Position numbers and translations under genes: made by a program
In this document: positions 42,751 through 51,092 of the stretch, piece after piece
Numbering within the stretch: position 1 is the first letter of the stretch
Layout: each line of letters opens with the position of its first letter
Notes under the pieces: model-generated
What the model saw: the letters and a program-made list of their open reading frames with translations, nothing else
Told to the model about the DNA's origin: nothing
Databases searched by the model: none
Assembly (NCBI RefSeq): GCF_026891095.1
Contig: NZ_JAPTNL010000002.1
Span: 1 to 64,000, forward strand
DNA length: 64,000 nucleotides
Origin: Roseovarius salincola
Lineage (GTDB): Bacteria; Pseudomonadota; Alphaproteobacteria; Rhodobacterales; Rhodobacteraceae
Direction of reading: 5' to 3'

Positions 42751-44298
42751 TCAGTGGAACTTCTTGATCTCGCCGGATTTCAGGCGCGCGAGGTAGCTTT
42801 CGAGTTCGCGCTTGACGATCGGCATCAGGAAGTAGAGCCCGATGATGTTGACCACGGCCATGGCAAAGATCGCGGCGTCCGAGAAGTCGATCACCGGACC
42901 GAGCTGTGCGGCCGCGCCGATCACGACGAAGACGCAGAAGATCGTCTTGAACACCAGTTCGGTGGTGTTGCCTTCGCCGAACAGGAAGGTCCAGGCCTTG
43001 AGGCCGTAATAGGACCAGGTGATCATCGTCGAGAAGGCGAAGAGCACGACCGCGATGGCCAGCACATAGGGGAACCAGCCGATGGCGCTGCCGAAGGCCG
43101 CCGATGTGAGGCCGACGCCCGAGGTGTCGCCCACTGTCCGCACGCTGTTGCCCGCCTCGTTGAGCAGGTAGAGCCCGGTTTCCGGATCGGCCACGAGCTG
43201 CTGGGTGATGATGATCACCAGCGCCGTCATGGTGCAGACCACGACCGTGTCGATGAACGGTTCCAGCAGTGACACGAAGCCTTCGGTGATCGGCTCCTTG
43301 GTCTTGACCGCCGAGTGGGCGATCGCGGCCGAACCGACGCCCGCCTCGTTCGAGAAGGCGGCCCGCTTGAAGCCCTGGATCAGCGCGCCGACCATGCCGC
43401 CGGCCACGCCGAGCCCGGTGAAGGCGCCCGCGAAAATCTGGCCGAAGGCCCATCCGATCAGGTTGTAGTTCATCGCGATGATGATGAGCGCGGTGCCCAC
43501 ATAGAGGATGCCCATGAACGGCACGATCTTTTCGGTCACCTTGGCGATCGACTTGATCCCGCCGACGATCACCGCGAAGACAAGGCCCGCAAAGACCAGC
43601 CCGGTGATCCAGCCGGGATATTGCCCGACAACGCCGGTGATCTGCTGATGCGCCTGGTTGGCCTGGAACATGTTGCCACCGCCCAGCGCGCCGAGGATAC
43701 AGAAGATCGAGAACAGCACCGCCAGGATCTTGCCGCCCGGCAGGCCGCGTTCGGCGAAGCCCTTGGTCAGGTAATACATCGGCCCGCCCGAGACGCGCCC
43801 GTCTGCGTATTCGTTGCGGTATTTCACGCCCAGCGTACATTCGGTGAACTTGCTGGCCATGCCCATGAGCCCTGCGAGGATCATCCAGAAGGTCGCCCCC
43901 GGCCCGCCGATACCGATCGCCACCGCCACACCGGCGATGTTGCCAAGGCCCACGGTCCCCGACAGCGCCGTGGCGAGGGCCTGGAAGTGGCTGACCTCGC
44001 CCGCATCGTCGGGGTCGGAATAGTCACCCTTGATCAGCGCGATGGAATGGCCGATCACGCGGAACTGGATAAAGCCGAAATAGAGCGTGAAGACCGTCGC
44101 CCCGATCACCAGCCAGGCCACGATCCATGGAAATGACGTGCCCGGAAAGTTCGAGAAGATGAGGCTGACGAACCAGCCCGTGGAATCCGCGAAGATCTGG
44201 TTCACCTTGTCGTCCAGCGACTGCGCGAATGCCGGGGCTGCGCCCGCAAGGCTCAGCCCGGCTGCGGCCAGGGCCGCCCGTGTTGCTTTAGGATACAT
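42751..44298 (-). CDS. AGCS-family sodium:alanine symporter
   Basis: A 515-aa Na+-coupled amino acid carrier with an unusually long N-terminal extension that looks like a signal peptide (about residues 1-25, ATRAALAAAGLSLAGAAPAFA). The core has GTVGLGNIAGVAVAIGIGGPGA, the AGCS signature region, and FSNEAGVGSAAIAHSAV, with about 11 helices. It follows the UspA gene on the same strand after 32 bases and is ended by a strong terminator. Confidence 0.92.
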   Translation of the reverse strand: MYPKATRAALAAAGLSLAGAAPAFAQSLDDKVNQIFADSTGWFVSLIFSNFPGTSFPWIVAWLVIGATVFTLYFGFIQFRVIGHSIALIKGDYSDPDDAGEVSHFQALATALSGTVGLGNIAGVAVAIGIGGPGATFWMILAGLMGMASKFTECTLGVKYRNEYADGRVSGGPMYYLTKGFAERGLPGGKILAVLFSIFCILGALGGGNMFQANQAHQQITGVVGQYPGWITGLVFAGLVFAVIVGGIKSIAKVTEKIVPFMGILYVGTALIIIAMNYNLIGWAFGQIFAGAFTGLGVAGGMVGALIQGFKRAAFSNEAGVGSAAIAHSAVKTKEPITEGFVSLLEPFIDTVVVCTMTALVIIITQQLVADPETGLYLLNEAGNSVRTVGDTSGVGLTSAAFGSAIGWFPYVLAIAVVLFAFSTMITWSYYGLKAWTFLFGEGNTTELVFKTIFCVFVVIGAAAQLGPVIDFSDAAIFAMAVVNIIGLYFLMPIVKRELESYLARLKSGEIKKFH

Positions 44299-44330
44299 CT
44301 GAAAATCCCTGTTGTGTTGGTTTCTTGCGT

Positions 44331-44765
44331 TCATGGAACGATGGTGCAGGGCACGGGCGCGGTCTGCACAAGCGCGCTGGCGACCGAGCCGAAGACCCGC
44401 GCGCCCAGCGCCGAGTGGCCGTCGCGCCCGATGAAGATCTGCGCCGCCTTCTTCTCCTTGGCGATCTCGCACAGGACATCGGCGATCTTGCCGTAACGGA
44501 TGACGCTTTCGATCTCTGCGCCCCGGCCCGAGACCTTCTTGACCACCGGCGCCATGAGCGCGGTTTCGGCGCGCTCCAGTTCCTCGCGGCGGCGCTTGTG
44601 GCGCTCTTCCAGCTCGGTCGGGGTCAGAAAGGAATAGGGCGACCACTCAAGCACATGCGCGATCAGCACCGTGCCGCCCTGCGCCGCAGCGCGTTCTATG
44701 GCGAAGTCCAGCGCGCGATGCGCCGCTTCGCTGCCGTCAAAACCAACGACGAATGTTCCGGACAT
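44331..44765 (-). CDS. Universal stress protein, UspA family
   Basis: A 144-aa Usp-fold protein. The ATP-binding signature G-x2-G-x9-G-S is visible as GRDGHSALGARVFGSVASAL near the C-terminus, and VVGFDGSEAAHRALDFA begins the fold. It is co-directional with the AGCS symporter and probably co-transcribed, linking it to alanine or sodium physiology by context only. Confidence 0.88.
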   Translation of the reverse strand: MSGTFVVGFDGSEAAHRALDFAIERAAAQGGTVLIAHVLEWSPYSFLTPTELEERHKRRREELERAETALMAPVVKKVSGRGAEIESVIRYGKIADVLCEIAKEKKAAQIFIGRDGHSALGARVFGSVASALVQTAPVPCTIVP

Positions 44766-45088
44766 GTTTATTCACTCCCTCGCTCTGAAATCTCTGCCAC
44801 TCTTGGTTGTTATTGCGCGGCAGAATGACGCATCATAGCATGAAGCAACGGTTATATTTTCCCCAAATTGCTTATATGGCGGACCATTTAACGGTAAATG
44901 TCGTTATTTGAAGGTCATATGGATCATTCCGCCCGGAAATGCGGGCCGTGCCCTTGACGTGTATCTGCCACGCCCTTGTCCCGCCGCGCGCGCCTGCCTC
45001 GCCCCGGAACCGCGCGGCGCGGCGCAGGCAGTTGTTGAAGTCGCAGGGCAATTCGTCGCATAAAATGGTCTGACCAAGGAGGCGCGCC
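44766..45088. other. Divergent intergenic region between uspA-type gene and DUF442 gene
   Basis: A 323-base region with an AT-rich core (about 44850-44920) and GC-rich flanks. It contains the inverted repeat CATTTA-ACGG-TAAATG at 44885-44900, a possible operator, and must hold promoters for both flanking genes. A good AGGAGG site precedes the DUF442 start at 45089. No gene or RNA is recognised within it. Confidence 0.5.
44885..44900. promoter_or_regulatory. Inverted repeat in divergent promoter region
   Basis: CATTTA-ACGG-TAAATG is a perfect six-base inverted repeat in the AT-rich core of the region, about 120 bases upstream of the UspA start and 189 upstream of the DUF442 start. Function is inferred only from symmetry. 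Confidence 0.4.
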
Positions 45089-45505
45089 ATGGACATACGC
45101 AGGATTACCGGGGATTTCTCGGTCAGTCCCCAGATCTCGCCGGGCGATATCCCGGACATCGCGGCGGCGGGGTTCCGCTCGGTGCTCTGCAACCGCCCCG
45201 ATGACGAGGAACCCGGCCAGCCCGATTACGCGGCGGTGGCCGAAGCGGCCCGCGCCGCCGGGCTGGACATACGCTCGGTGCCGATCCCGCTGGGGCCGAT
45301 GACCGGGGACACCGCCGGGGACTTCGCCCGCGCGCTTGACGAGATGGAGCGCCCGGTGCTGGCCTATTGCCGCTCGGGAACGCGCTGCGCGATGCTCTGG
45401 AGCATCGTGAGCTACGGCGCGCTCAGCGGTGACGAGATCATCCGCAGGGCGCGGGATGCCGGCTATGACGTGGCCGGGCTGGTGCGCCAGATCGAAAGAG
45501 GCTGA
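45089..45505 (+). CDS. DUF442 / TIGR01244 family phosphatase-like protein
   Basis: A 138-aa protein of the Blh N-terminal/DUF442 family, a cysteine-phosphatase-like or sulfurtransferase-like fold. The active-site loop CRSGTR (Cys-x5-Arg) is near residue 94. GFRSVLCNRPDDEEPGQP is the family signature. In beta-lactamase-hydrolase-like proteins it accompanies a sulfide dioxygenase; here it is alone. It is followed after seven bases by a DgoK-like gene. Confidence 0.85.
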   Translation: MDIRRITGDFSVSPQISPGDIPDIAAAGFRSVLCNRPDDEEPGQPDYAAVAEAARAAGLDIRSVPIPLGPMTGDTAGDFARALDEMERPVLAYCRSGTRCAMLWSIVSYGALSGDEIIRRARDAGYDVAGLVRQIERG

Positions 45506-45512
45506 GCCGGCC

Positions 45513-46244
45513 ATGACGGACTGGATCGCCATCGGCCGCGACGGCGCGCAGGTCAGCGCCCATGCGATGCGCGGCGCGCGCCTGATCCAAAGCGTGCGCG
45601 CCGCTGACGAGTCCGGTGCGCTGACGGCGCTGAAATACGACGCCGCGCAGCAGGTCCGGATCGGCGACGGCGCCCCCGACCCCCTGCCCGCGCCGGTTCT
45701 GCCCAAGGCGGCGGGTGCTGCCCTGCCGGGCCTTGCGCAAAAGACCCCGCCCGATGTGATCGGCGCGCGGGTGCGGCTGTGGATCGCGGGCCTGCTGGCG
45801 CGCCAGCCCGGCTGGGACGGGGTGGTCTGCGCGCTGGAGGACGGCGTCAATCACTGGATCCAGATCAGCGCAGGCGAAGCCGTGAGCACGCAAAGCTTCC
45901 TCACCCCGCGCCTTGTGGCGGCACTGGGCGGCACCGCCCCGCCCGCGCCCGAGGCCATCGCCGACAGCCTGAGCCGCCCCGAACGGCTGGCCGCGCATCT
46001 GCGCGTCGCCGAGGTCTCGAACCGCCCCGACGCCATCAGCGGGCATTTGCTCGGGGCCGAACTCGCGGCCGCGCGGCCCTACTGGCTCGGCCAGAAGGTC
46101 GCCCTCATCGCGCCTGACGGCGCCGCCCCGGGGCTTGACGCCGCCCTTCGCGATCAGGGCGTTCCGGTCGAGCTCCACAGCCGCGAAAGCCTGCTGGCAG
46201 ACGGGCTTGGCGCGCTGGCGCGGGCCTTCGAGCTGAACGACTGA
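45513..46244 (+). CDS. Degenerate 2-dehydro-3-deoxygalactonokinase-like protein
   Basis: A 243-aa protein that aligns by eye with DgoK in several blocks: WIAIGRDGAQVSAHAM for the DgoK WIAxDWGTSxxRAW start, the VNHWIQISAGEAVSTQSFLTPRL segment for its THxKWV...FxTxMTGE core, and GHLLGAELAAARPYW near the C-terminus. The ATP-phosphate motif is not conserved and the protein is shorter than the usual 290-310 aa, so kinase activity is doubtful. It probably shares a message with the DUF442 gene. Confidence 0.55.
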   Translation: MTDWIAIGRDGAQVSAHAMRGARLIQSVRAADESGALTALKYDAAQQVRIGDGAPDPLPAPVLPKAAGAALPGLAQKTPPDVIGARVRLWIAGLLARQPGWDGVVCALEDGVNHWIQISAGEAVSTQSFLTPRLVAALGGTAPPAPEAIADSLSRPERLAAHLRVAEVSNRPDAISGHLLGAELAAARPYWLGQKVALIAPDGAAPGLDAALRDQGVPVELHSRESLLADGLGALARAFELND

Positions 46245-46245
46245 T

Positions 46246-46302
46246 CCCTTCTTCTGTTTGAAAATATCCCAGGGAGCGCGAGGGACTGGTCCCTCGCTCC
46301 TG
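46246..46302 (-). repeat. Extragenic hairpin-tail repeat, copy D (reverse)
   Basis: Read on the minus strand, an imperfect GC hairpin (GGAGCGAGGGAC... GTCCCTCGCGCTCC) is followed by a tail with GGGATATTTTCAAACAGAAG. It is a diverged form of copies A and B, again at a convergent gene junction. Confidence 0.6.
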
Positions 46303-46307
46303 CCCTC

Positions 46308-47234
46308 TCAGCCGCGCCGCAGCCCTGCCGGTGCGCGACAGGGACCAAACAGCGCCGCCAGCAAAAGGATCACGCCCGAGATGCAGGCGATCATCCCTGC
46401 GGCGCTGAGCGCGTGCGCACCCCCCAGCCAGAGCGGCCCGTATCCCGCCAGCATATAGCCCAGCACCGCCGACAGGATCGCAAAGCCGATGCTCCACCAG
46501 ATTTGCGCGCCAAGGCGGTCGGTCATCAGCCGCGCGGCGGCGGGCGGGCAGATGAACATGGCGATCACGATGATCGAGCCGACCGCGTCGAAGGCCGCGA
46601 CCGCGGCCATTGCCGCAAGACCGACCAGCCCCACGCCAATGGCCCGGACCGGCAGGCCGAGCGTGCGGGCGAAACCCTCGTCGAAGGTCGACAGCACAAG
46701 GGGGCGCCAGAACAGCAACACGGCCCCCGCCACGACCAGCAGCGTCAGGGCGATGCGCGGCAATTCGGGCGGAAGGGCGGCGAGCGCCTGCGCGTCCCAA
46801 AGCGAGTCCCAGCCCGTCGCCTCGAGCCAGATCAGGCTTTCGAGATTGCCGTAAAGCGCGTGTTGCACGTCCAGATGCACGCCCGAGGTGTCGCTTTGTT
46901 CAAGCAGCAGCACACCGGCGGCGAACATGGTGGTAAAGACCACGCCCATCGCGGCGCCGGGTTCGATCCGGCCAAGGCGGCGGATGGTCTCGATCAGCAG
47001 CACCGAGACAAGCGCCGCCGCGCCCGCGCCCAGCATCATCGGCCAGGCCGCCACGAGTCCGGTCACGAGGAAAGCCAGCACGATGCCGGGCAGCACCACA
47101 TGGCTGATCGCGTCGCCAATCAGCGCCTGGCGGCGCAGCAGCAAGAAGTTGCCCGGCAGGGCGCAGGCGATGGCCGCCAAGGTGCCGATCAGGATCGGCG
47201 GCAGCGACAGGGCGACGAATTCGGCGCCCATCAT
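46308..47234 (-). CDS. Metal ABC transporter permease (Mn/Zn/Fe type), second
   Basis: A 308-aa permease of the ABC-3 (ZnuB/SitD/MntB) family with about eight helices. Conserved DAISHVVLPGIVLAFLV (about residues 40-57) is typical. Start overlaps the other permease stop by four bases. Fourth gene of the importer operon; two different permeases in one operon resemble SitC-SitD. Confidence 0.9.
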   Translation of the reverse strand: MMGAEFVALSLPPILIGTLAAIACALPGNFLLLRRQALIGDAISHVVLPGIVLAFLVTGLVAAWPMMLGAGAAALVSVLLIETIRRLGRIEPGAAMGVVFTTMFAAGVLLLEQSDTSGVHLDVQHALYGNLESLIWLEATGWDSLWDAQALAALPPELPRIALTLLVVAGAVLLFWRPLVLSTFDEGFARTLGLPVRAIGVGLVGLAAMAAVAAFDAVGSIIVIAMFICPPAAARLMTDRLGAQIWWSIGFAILSAVLGYMLAGYGPLWLGGAHALSAAGMIACISGVILLLAALFGPCRAPAGLRRG

Positions 47235-48148
47235 CGCCCCCCTGCCCCCGGCGCGCCGGCACGACGACGGCGCATGAGCGTTGCCAGCACCCCGCGGCGC
47301 GGCGCGGCCAGCAGCGAGAGCGCGAAAATGGCAAAGGCCAGGAGCACGATGAGCGGCCCGGTCGGCAGGCCCGGCGCAGTGGCCGAGAGGGCCGCGCCGC
47401 CATAGCCCGAAATCCCGCCAAAGAGGCCCGAAAGGGCCAGAACATGATCGACCCGGTCGCTCCAGAACCGGGCGGCGACGGGCGGGATGATCAGCAGGGC
47501 GACGATCAGGATCAGACCGACGATCTTGAGCCCGATCACCGTGATCGCCATGGCAAGCCCCATGGCGGCCAGTTCGATGCGCCGCACGTTCAGCCCCTGG
47601 GCGATGGCGAAATCGGGATCGAAGGCAGCCAGTGTCATCGGGCGGCGCAGCGCCAGCACCAGCCCCAGCACCAAAGCCCCCGCCAGGGCGATCACCAGGG
47701 CGTCGCTGCGCAGCATTCCGGCGGTGGAGCCGAGCAGGAAGGTTTCGAGCCCCGCCTGACGACCCGCAGTCATGGTCTGGATCACCGTCAAAAGGACCAC
47801 CCCCGCGCCGAAGAACACCGACAGCACCGCGCCGATGGCGGCGTCCTCGCCAAGGCGGGTGCGCCGGGTCAGCCAGCTGACGCCCAGCAATCCGACCCCA
47901 GCCGAGGCCGCGGCACCCAACAACAGCCCCGGCAGCGCACGCCCGTCGCCCCCGGCCATGACCATTGCGATGAAGGCCAGCCCGATACCGGGCAGGGTGG
48001 CGTGGCTGACCGCGTCGCTGACCAGCGCGCGCTTGCCCAGAACCAGGAACACCCCCGTCACGCCTGCCGCCACCCCGAGCAGCGCCGCGCCGATCGTGAC
48101 CAGAGTGGCGTTGTAGCCAAGTTGCAGGAACAGCGCCTCAGAGAGCAT
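47231..48148 (-). CDS. Metal ABC transporter permease (Mn/Zn/Fe type), first
   Basis: A 305-aa ABC-3 family permease. The conserved segment DAVSHATLPGIGLAFIAMV corresponds to that in the neighbouring permease, and ALLIIPPVAARFWSDR is typical. ATG 48148 is 11 bases inside the ATPase gene; an upstream in-frame start would overlap further and lacks the family N-terminus. Confidence 0.9.
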   Translation of the reverse strand: MLSEALFLQLGYNATLVTIGAALLGVAAGVTGVFLVLGKRALVSDAVSHATLPGIGLAFIAMVMAGGDGRALPGLLLGAAASAGVGLLGVSWLTRRTRLGEDAAIGAVLSVFFGAGVVLLTVIQTMTAGRQAGLETFLLGSTAGMLRSDALVIALAGALVLGLVLALRRPMTLAAFDPDFAIAQGLNVRRIELAAMGLAMAITVIGLKIVGLILIVALLIIPPVAARFWSDRVDHVLALSGLFGGISGYGGAALSATAPGLPTGPLIVLLAFAIFALSLLAAPRRGVLATLMRRRRAGAPGAGGR

Positions 48149-48968
48149 CGCGCGCGCCCGCTGCCCCGGCCGGGTCCGGCGCCAGACGCCCGCCATAGGC
48201 CAGATCGAGGTTTTCACGGCTGAAGGCCGTGGCCACAGGCCCTTCGGCGATGGCGTGGGCGTTCATGAGGAACACGCGATCGAAATAGCCCGGCACGGTG
48301 GCAAGGTCGTGATGCACGGCGATGACGGTGCCGCCTTCGGCCACGATCTGCTTGAGGACGGCGATGATGGCGCGTTCGGTCGCGGCGTCGACCCCGGCGA
48401 GGGGTTCATCGAGCATATAGAGATCAGCCCCCTGCGCCAGCGCGCGCGCCAGGAAAACGCGCTGTTGCTGACCGCCTGACAGGCGGCCGATCTGGCGGTC
48501 GGCGAAATCCTCCATCCCGACGCGGGCAAGGCAGGACATGGCCCGCGCCAGATGCGGCGCGCGCACCCGGCGCAAGAGGCCAAGTTCGCGATACATGCCC
48601 ATCAGCACCACATCGAGCGCGCGGGCGGGAAACTCCCAGTCGATGGCGGCACGCTGGGGCACATAGGCAATGCGGTGGCGTTGACGCGCCAGCGGCCTGC
48701 CCCAGCAGGTGACCTGCCCGGAAAGCGGCGCCACGATGCCCAGCGCGGATTTGAGGAGCGTCGATTTGCCCGCGCCGTTGGGACCGATGATCGCAGTCAT
48801 GGCGCCGGAGCGGAAAGCGACGCTGACATCATTGACGGCGGGCGTGTCGCCATAGGACACGGTCAGGCCGTTGATTTCCAGCGGGCTGGGCGGCGTATCC
48901 GCCGCGGGCATGCCGGCGACGACCGGGGCGTGGGCCTTCGGGCGGGTGCTGTCGATCTTCATTCTCAC
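48138..48968 (-). CDS. Metal ABC transporter ATP-binding protein (Mn/Zn/Fe type)
   Basis: A 276-aa ATPase. Walker A is IIGPNGAGKST, signature RLSGGQQQRV, Walker B DLYMLDEPLAGVD, and the H-loop HHDLATV. Closest in organisation to SitB/MntB/ZnuC. An N-terminal extension of about 28 residues before the ABC domain is probably unstructured. It overlaps both neighbours. Confidence 0.92.
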   Translation of the reverse strand: MRMKIDSTRPKAHAPVVAGMPAADTPPSPLEINGLTVSYGDTPAVNDVSVAFRSGAMTAIIGPNGAGKSTLLKSALGIVAPLSGQVTCWGRPLARQRHRIAYVPQRAAIDWEFPARALDVVLMGMYRELGLLRRVRAPHLARAMSCLARVGMEDFADRQIGRLSGGQQQRVFLARALAQGADLYMLDEPLAGVDAATERAIIAVLKQIVAEGGTVIAVHHDLATVPGYFDRVFLMNAHAIAEGPVATAFSRENLDLAYGGRLAPDPAGAAGARDAL

Positions 48969-49933
48969 AATCCCGCCTGCAAGAGGCCATCCATGCCCCG
49001 CGACGGGACCTGACCGCCCAGGGCGGCGGCGATGGTGGTGACGTTATGGTCGATCATGCCGATATAGCTGCCCTCGTAGCTGCCGGGCGTGCCCATCGCA
49101 TCCGAAAAAAGCGCGCCGCCGATCGTGACCGTATGGCCCTTGGCGGCGGCACCTTCGACCAGCGCACGCATGTTGCGATCCGACACGGAGGTTTCGACAA
49201 AGACCGCGCGGATGTCGCGTTCGGCCAGCAGCGTTGCAAGTGTGCGGATCCGGTTCAGCCCGGCCTCGGATTCGGTCGAGATGCCCTGCACACCGATCAC
49301 CTCGAAACCGTAGGCGCGGCCGAAATAGCCGAAGGCGTCATGTGCCGTCATCAGAACGCGCGAGGGGGCGGGCACGGTGGACAGCACGCCCTGCGCATAG
49401 TCATCAAGCCGGGCGATGCGCGCGAGGTAAGCATCGGCATTGGCGGCGAAGGTGTCGGCATGTTCGGGCGCAAGGTCAGCGAGCGCGTCGCGCACGGCGT
49501 GCAGCACATGGGTCCAGAGGGCGGGCACCATCCAGACATGGGGATCAAAGCGCCCCTCGTATTCGTCATGGGCGATCAGGAGCCGGCGCGGCACGCCCTC
49601 GCCGACCGCGACGGCGGTGCCACGGCGCGAGAACTTGAGCAGCATCTCTTCCAGCTGCGCCTCGAGGTAGAGCCCGTGCCAGAGCACCAGGTCGGCCCGC
49701 GTCAGGGCGACGATATCGCTGCGGGTCTGACGATAGGAATGCGGATCGACGCCGGGGCCCATGAGTGCGCGCACAACGACCAGATCGCCGCCGATATTGC
49801 GCGCCGCGTCGGCGATCATCCCGGTTGTCGCCACGATATCAAGCGCGGGCGAGGCGGCCCGGAGCGGCGTGGCCGCAAGCGCAAGGGCCGATGCGGCCTG
49901 ACCGAGGAGGCGGCGTCGGGAAAGGCGGGTCAT
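48965..49933 (-). CDS. Metal ABC transporter substrate-binding protein (SitA/MntA-like)
   Basis: A 322-aa periplasmic protein of cluster A-I (TroA/PsaA/SitA). A twin-arginine-like or Sec signal peptide covers residues 1-27 (SRRRLLGQAASALALAATP). Metal ligands are His in VDPHSYRQT, His in FDPHVWMVP, Glu in GISTESEAG and Asp in LFSDAMGTPG, a His-His-Glu-Asp set associated with Mn2+/Fe2+ rather than zinc. First gene of the four-gene importer, with GGAG before ATG 49933. Confidence 0.9.
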   Translation of the reverse strand: MTRLSRRRLLGQAASALALAATPLRAASPALDIVATTGMIADAARNIGGDLVVVRALMGPGVDPHSYRQTRSDIVALTRADLVLWHGLYLEAQLEEMLLKFSRRGTAVAVGEGVPRRLLIAHDEYEGRFDPHVWMVPALWTHVLHAVRDALADLAPEHADTFAANADAYLARIARLDDYAQGVLSTVPAPSRVLMTAHDAFGYFGRAYGFEVIGVQGISTESEAGLNRIRTLATLLAERDIRAVFVETSVSDRNMRALVEGAAAKGHTVTIGGALFSDAMGTPGSYEGSYIGMIDHNVTTIAAALGGQVPSRGMDGLLQAGL

Positions 49934-49995
49934 GGTAGCTCCGTTGGTTGCGATCGCTTTTGGGGGACTATGGGGCGGGTGGGGCCTGAAGTCAA

Positions 49996-50022
49996 TGCAA
50001 TTGCGAGTTATTCGCAATTGCA
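49996..50022. promoter_or_regulatory. Fur-superfamily-type palindrome upstream of metal importer
   Basis: A perfect 11-base inverted repeat, TGCAATTGCGA (49996-50006) and TCGCAATTGCA (50012-50022), with centre GTTAT. It lies 63 bases upstream of the metal-binding protein gene and 74 upstream of deoC in the other direction. The form is consistent with a Mur/Fur or Zur operator controlling Mn/Fe/Zn uptake; which one is not determined. Confidence 0.65.
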
Positions 50023-50095
50023 GGAAGGGTGTGCGCGCTTGCCAAGCCACCCGGCGCATGCGAGTCTGGCGCCGGGTTTTTCAGGACATGGCGGC

Positions 50096-51091
50096 ATGCC
50101 GATGCAGGGCTTCGGACAGGATCACGTCACGCGGTTGCCGCAAGCCGGTGGCCTGCGCAATGCGGGCATGGATCTGGACATGGACTGGCTTGGCGCGCTG
50201 CGGGTGAATGCCCCGGCGATCAATCGCACGGCGGCCGCCCTGCCCGCGCGGCGCGTTGTCACGGGGCGCGCGCGGGCGGCCTGGATGTGCAAGGCGGTAG
50301 CCTGCATGGACCTCACCACCCTGTCGGGCGACGATACCGCGGCGCGGGTCGCGCGGCTTTGCGCCAAGGCGCGTCAGCCGCTGCGCCCGGACCTTCTGGA
50401 GGCGCTGGGGATGGAGGGGCTGCGCGTGGGCGCGGTCTGTGTCTATCACGAGATGATCACCCCGGCGCTCAAGGCACTGGAGGGCACGGGCATTCCGGTG
50501 GCGGCGGTTTCGACCGGGTTTCCGGCGGGATTGTCGCCGATGCGCCTGCGCATCGCCGAAATCGAGGCCAGCGTTGCCGCCGGGGCGCAGGAGATCGACA
50601 TCGTGATTTCGCGCCGACGGGTTCTGGAGGGGCGCTGGGACGCGCTGCATGATGAGCTGCGGGCGTTTCGCGCGGCCTGTGGCGCGGCGCATATGAAGGC
50701 GATCCTTGCCACCGGAGAGCTGGGCGGCCTGAGAAACGTCGCGCGCGCGGCGATGGTGGCGATGATGGCGGGCGCGGATTTCATCAAGACCTCGACCGGG
50801 AAGGAGCCGGTGAACGCGACGCTGCCGGTGACGCTGGTGATGTTGCGGATGATCCGGGACTATCACGAAAGGACCGGCTGGCGGGTGGGCATGAAACCGG
50901 CGGGCGGCATTTCAAAGGCGGGCGAGGCGCTGGCCTATCTGGCGATGATGCGCGAGGAGCTGGGCAGCGCGTGGCTTTCGCCGGAGCTGTTCCGCTTCGG
51001 GGCGTCGTCCTTGCTGGCGGATATCGAGCGGCAGCTTGAACAGCATGTGAGCGGGCGGCCCTCGGCGGCCTGGCGTCACGGGATCGGGTGA
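50096..51091 (+). CDS. deoC: Deoxyribose-phosphate aldolase
   Basis: The 331-aa class I aldolase cleaves 2-deoxyribose-5-phosphate to glyceraldehyde-3-phosphate and acetaldehyde. The Schiff-base lysine is in GADFIKTSTGK, a second active-site lysine in MKAILATGEL, and the aspartate in CMDLTTLSGDDT. The long form with a C-terminal extension is typical of alphaproteobacteria. Starts at 50096, 50102 or 50168 are possible; 50096 gives the usual length. The double-ALDH-domain gene follows within two bases. Confidence 0.93.
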   Translation: MPMQGFGQDHVTRLPQAGGLRNAGMDLDMDWLGALRVNAPAINRTAAALPARRVVTGRARAAWMCKAVACMDLTTLSGDDTAARVARLCAKARQPLRPDLLEALGMEGLRVGAVCVYHEMITPALKALEGTGIPVAAVSTGFPAGLSPMRLRIAEIEASVAAGAQEIDIVISRRRVLEGRWDALHDELRAFRAACGAAHMKAILATGELGGLRNVARAAMVAMMAGADFIKTSTGKEPVNATLPVTLVMLRMIRDYHERTGWRVGMKPAGGISKAGEALAYLAMMREELGSAWLSPELFRFGASSLLADIERQLEQHVSGRPSAAWRHGIG

Positions 51092-51092
51092 A

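Noticed and set aside
44872-45192. 106-codon minus-strand open frame in the uspA/DUF442 intergenic region
   Set aside because: It overlaps the DUF442 start, has no ribosome site or family features, and crosses a likely promoter region.
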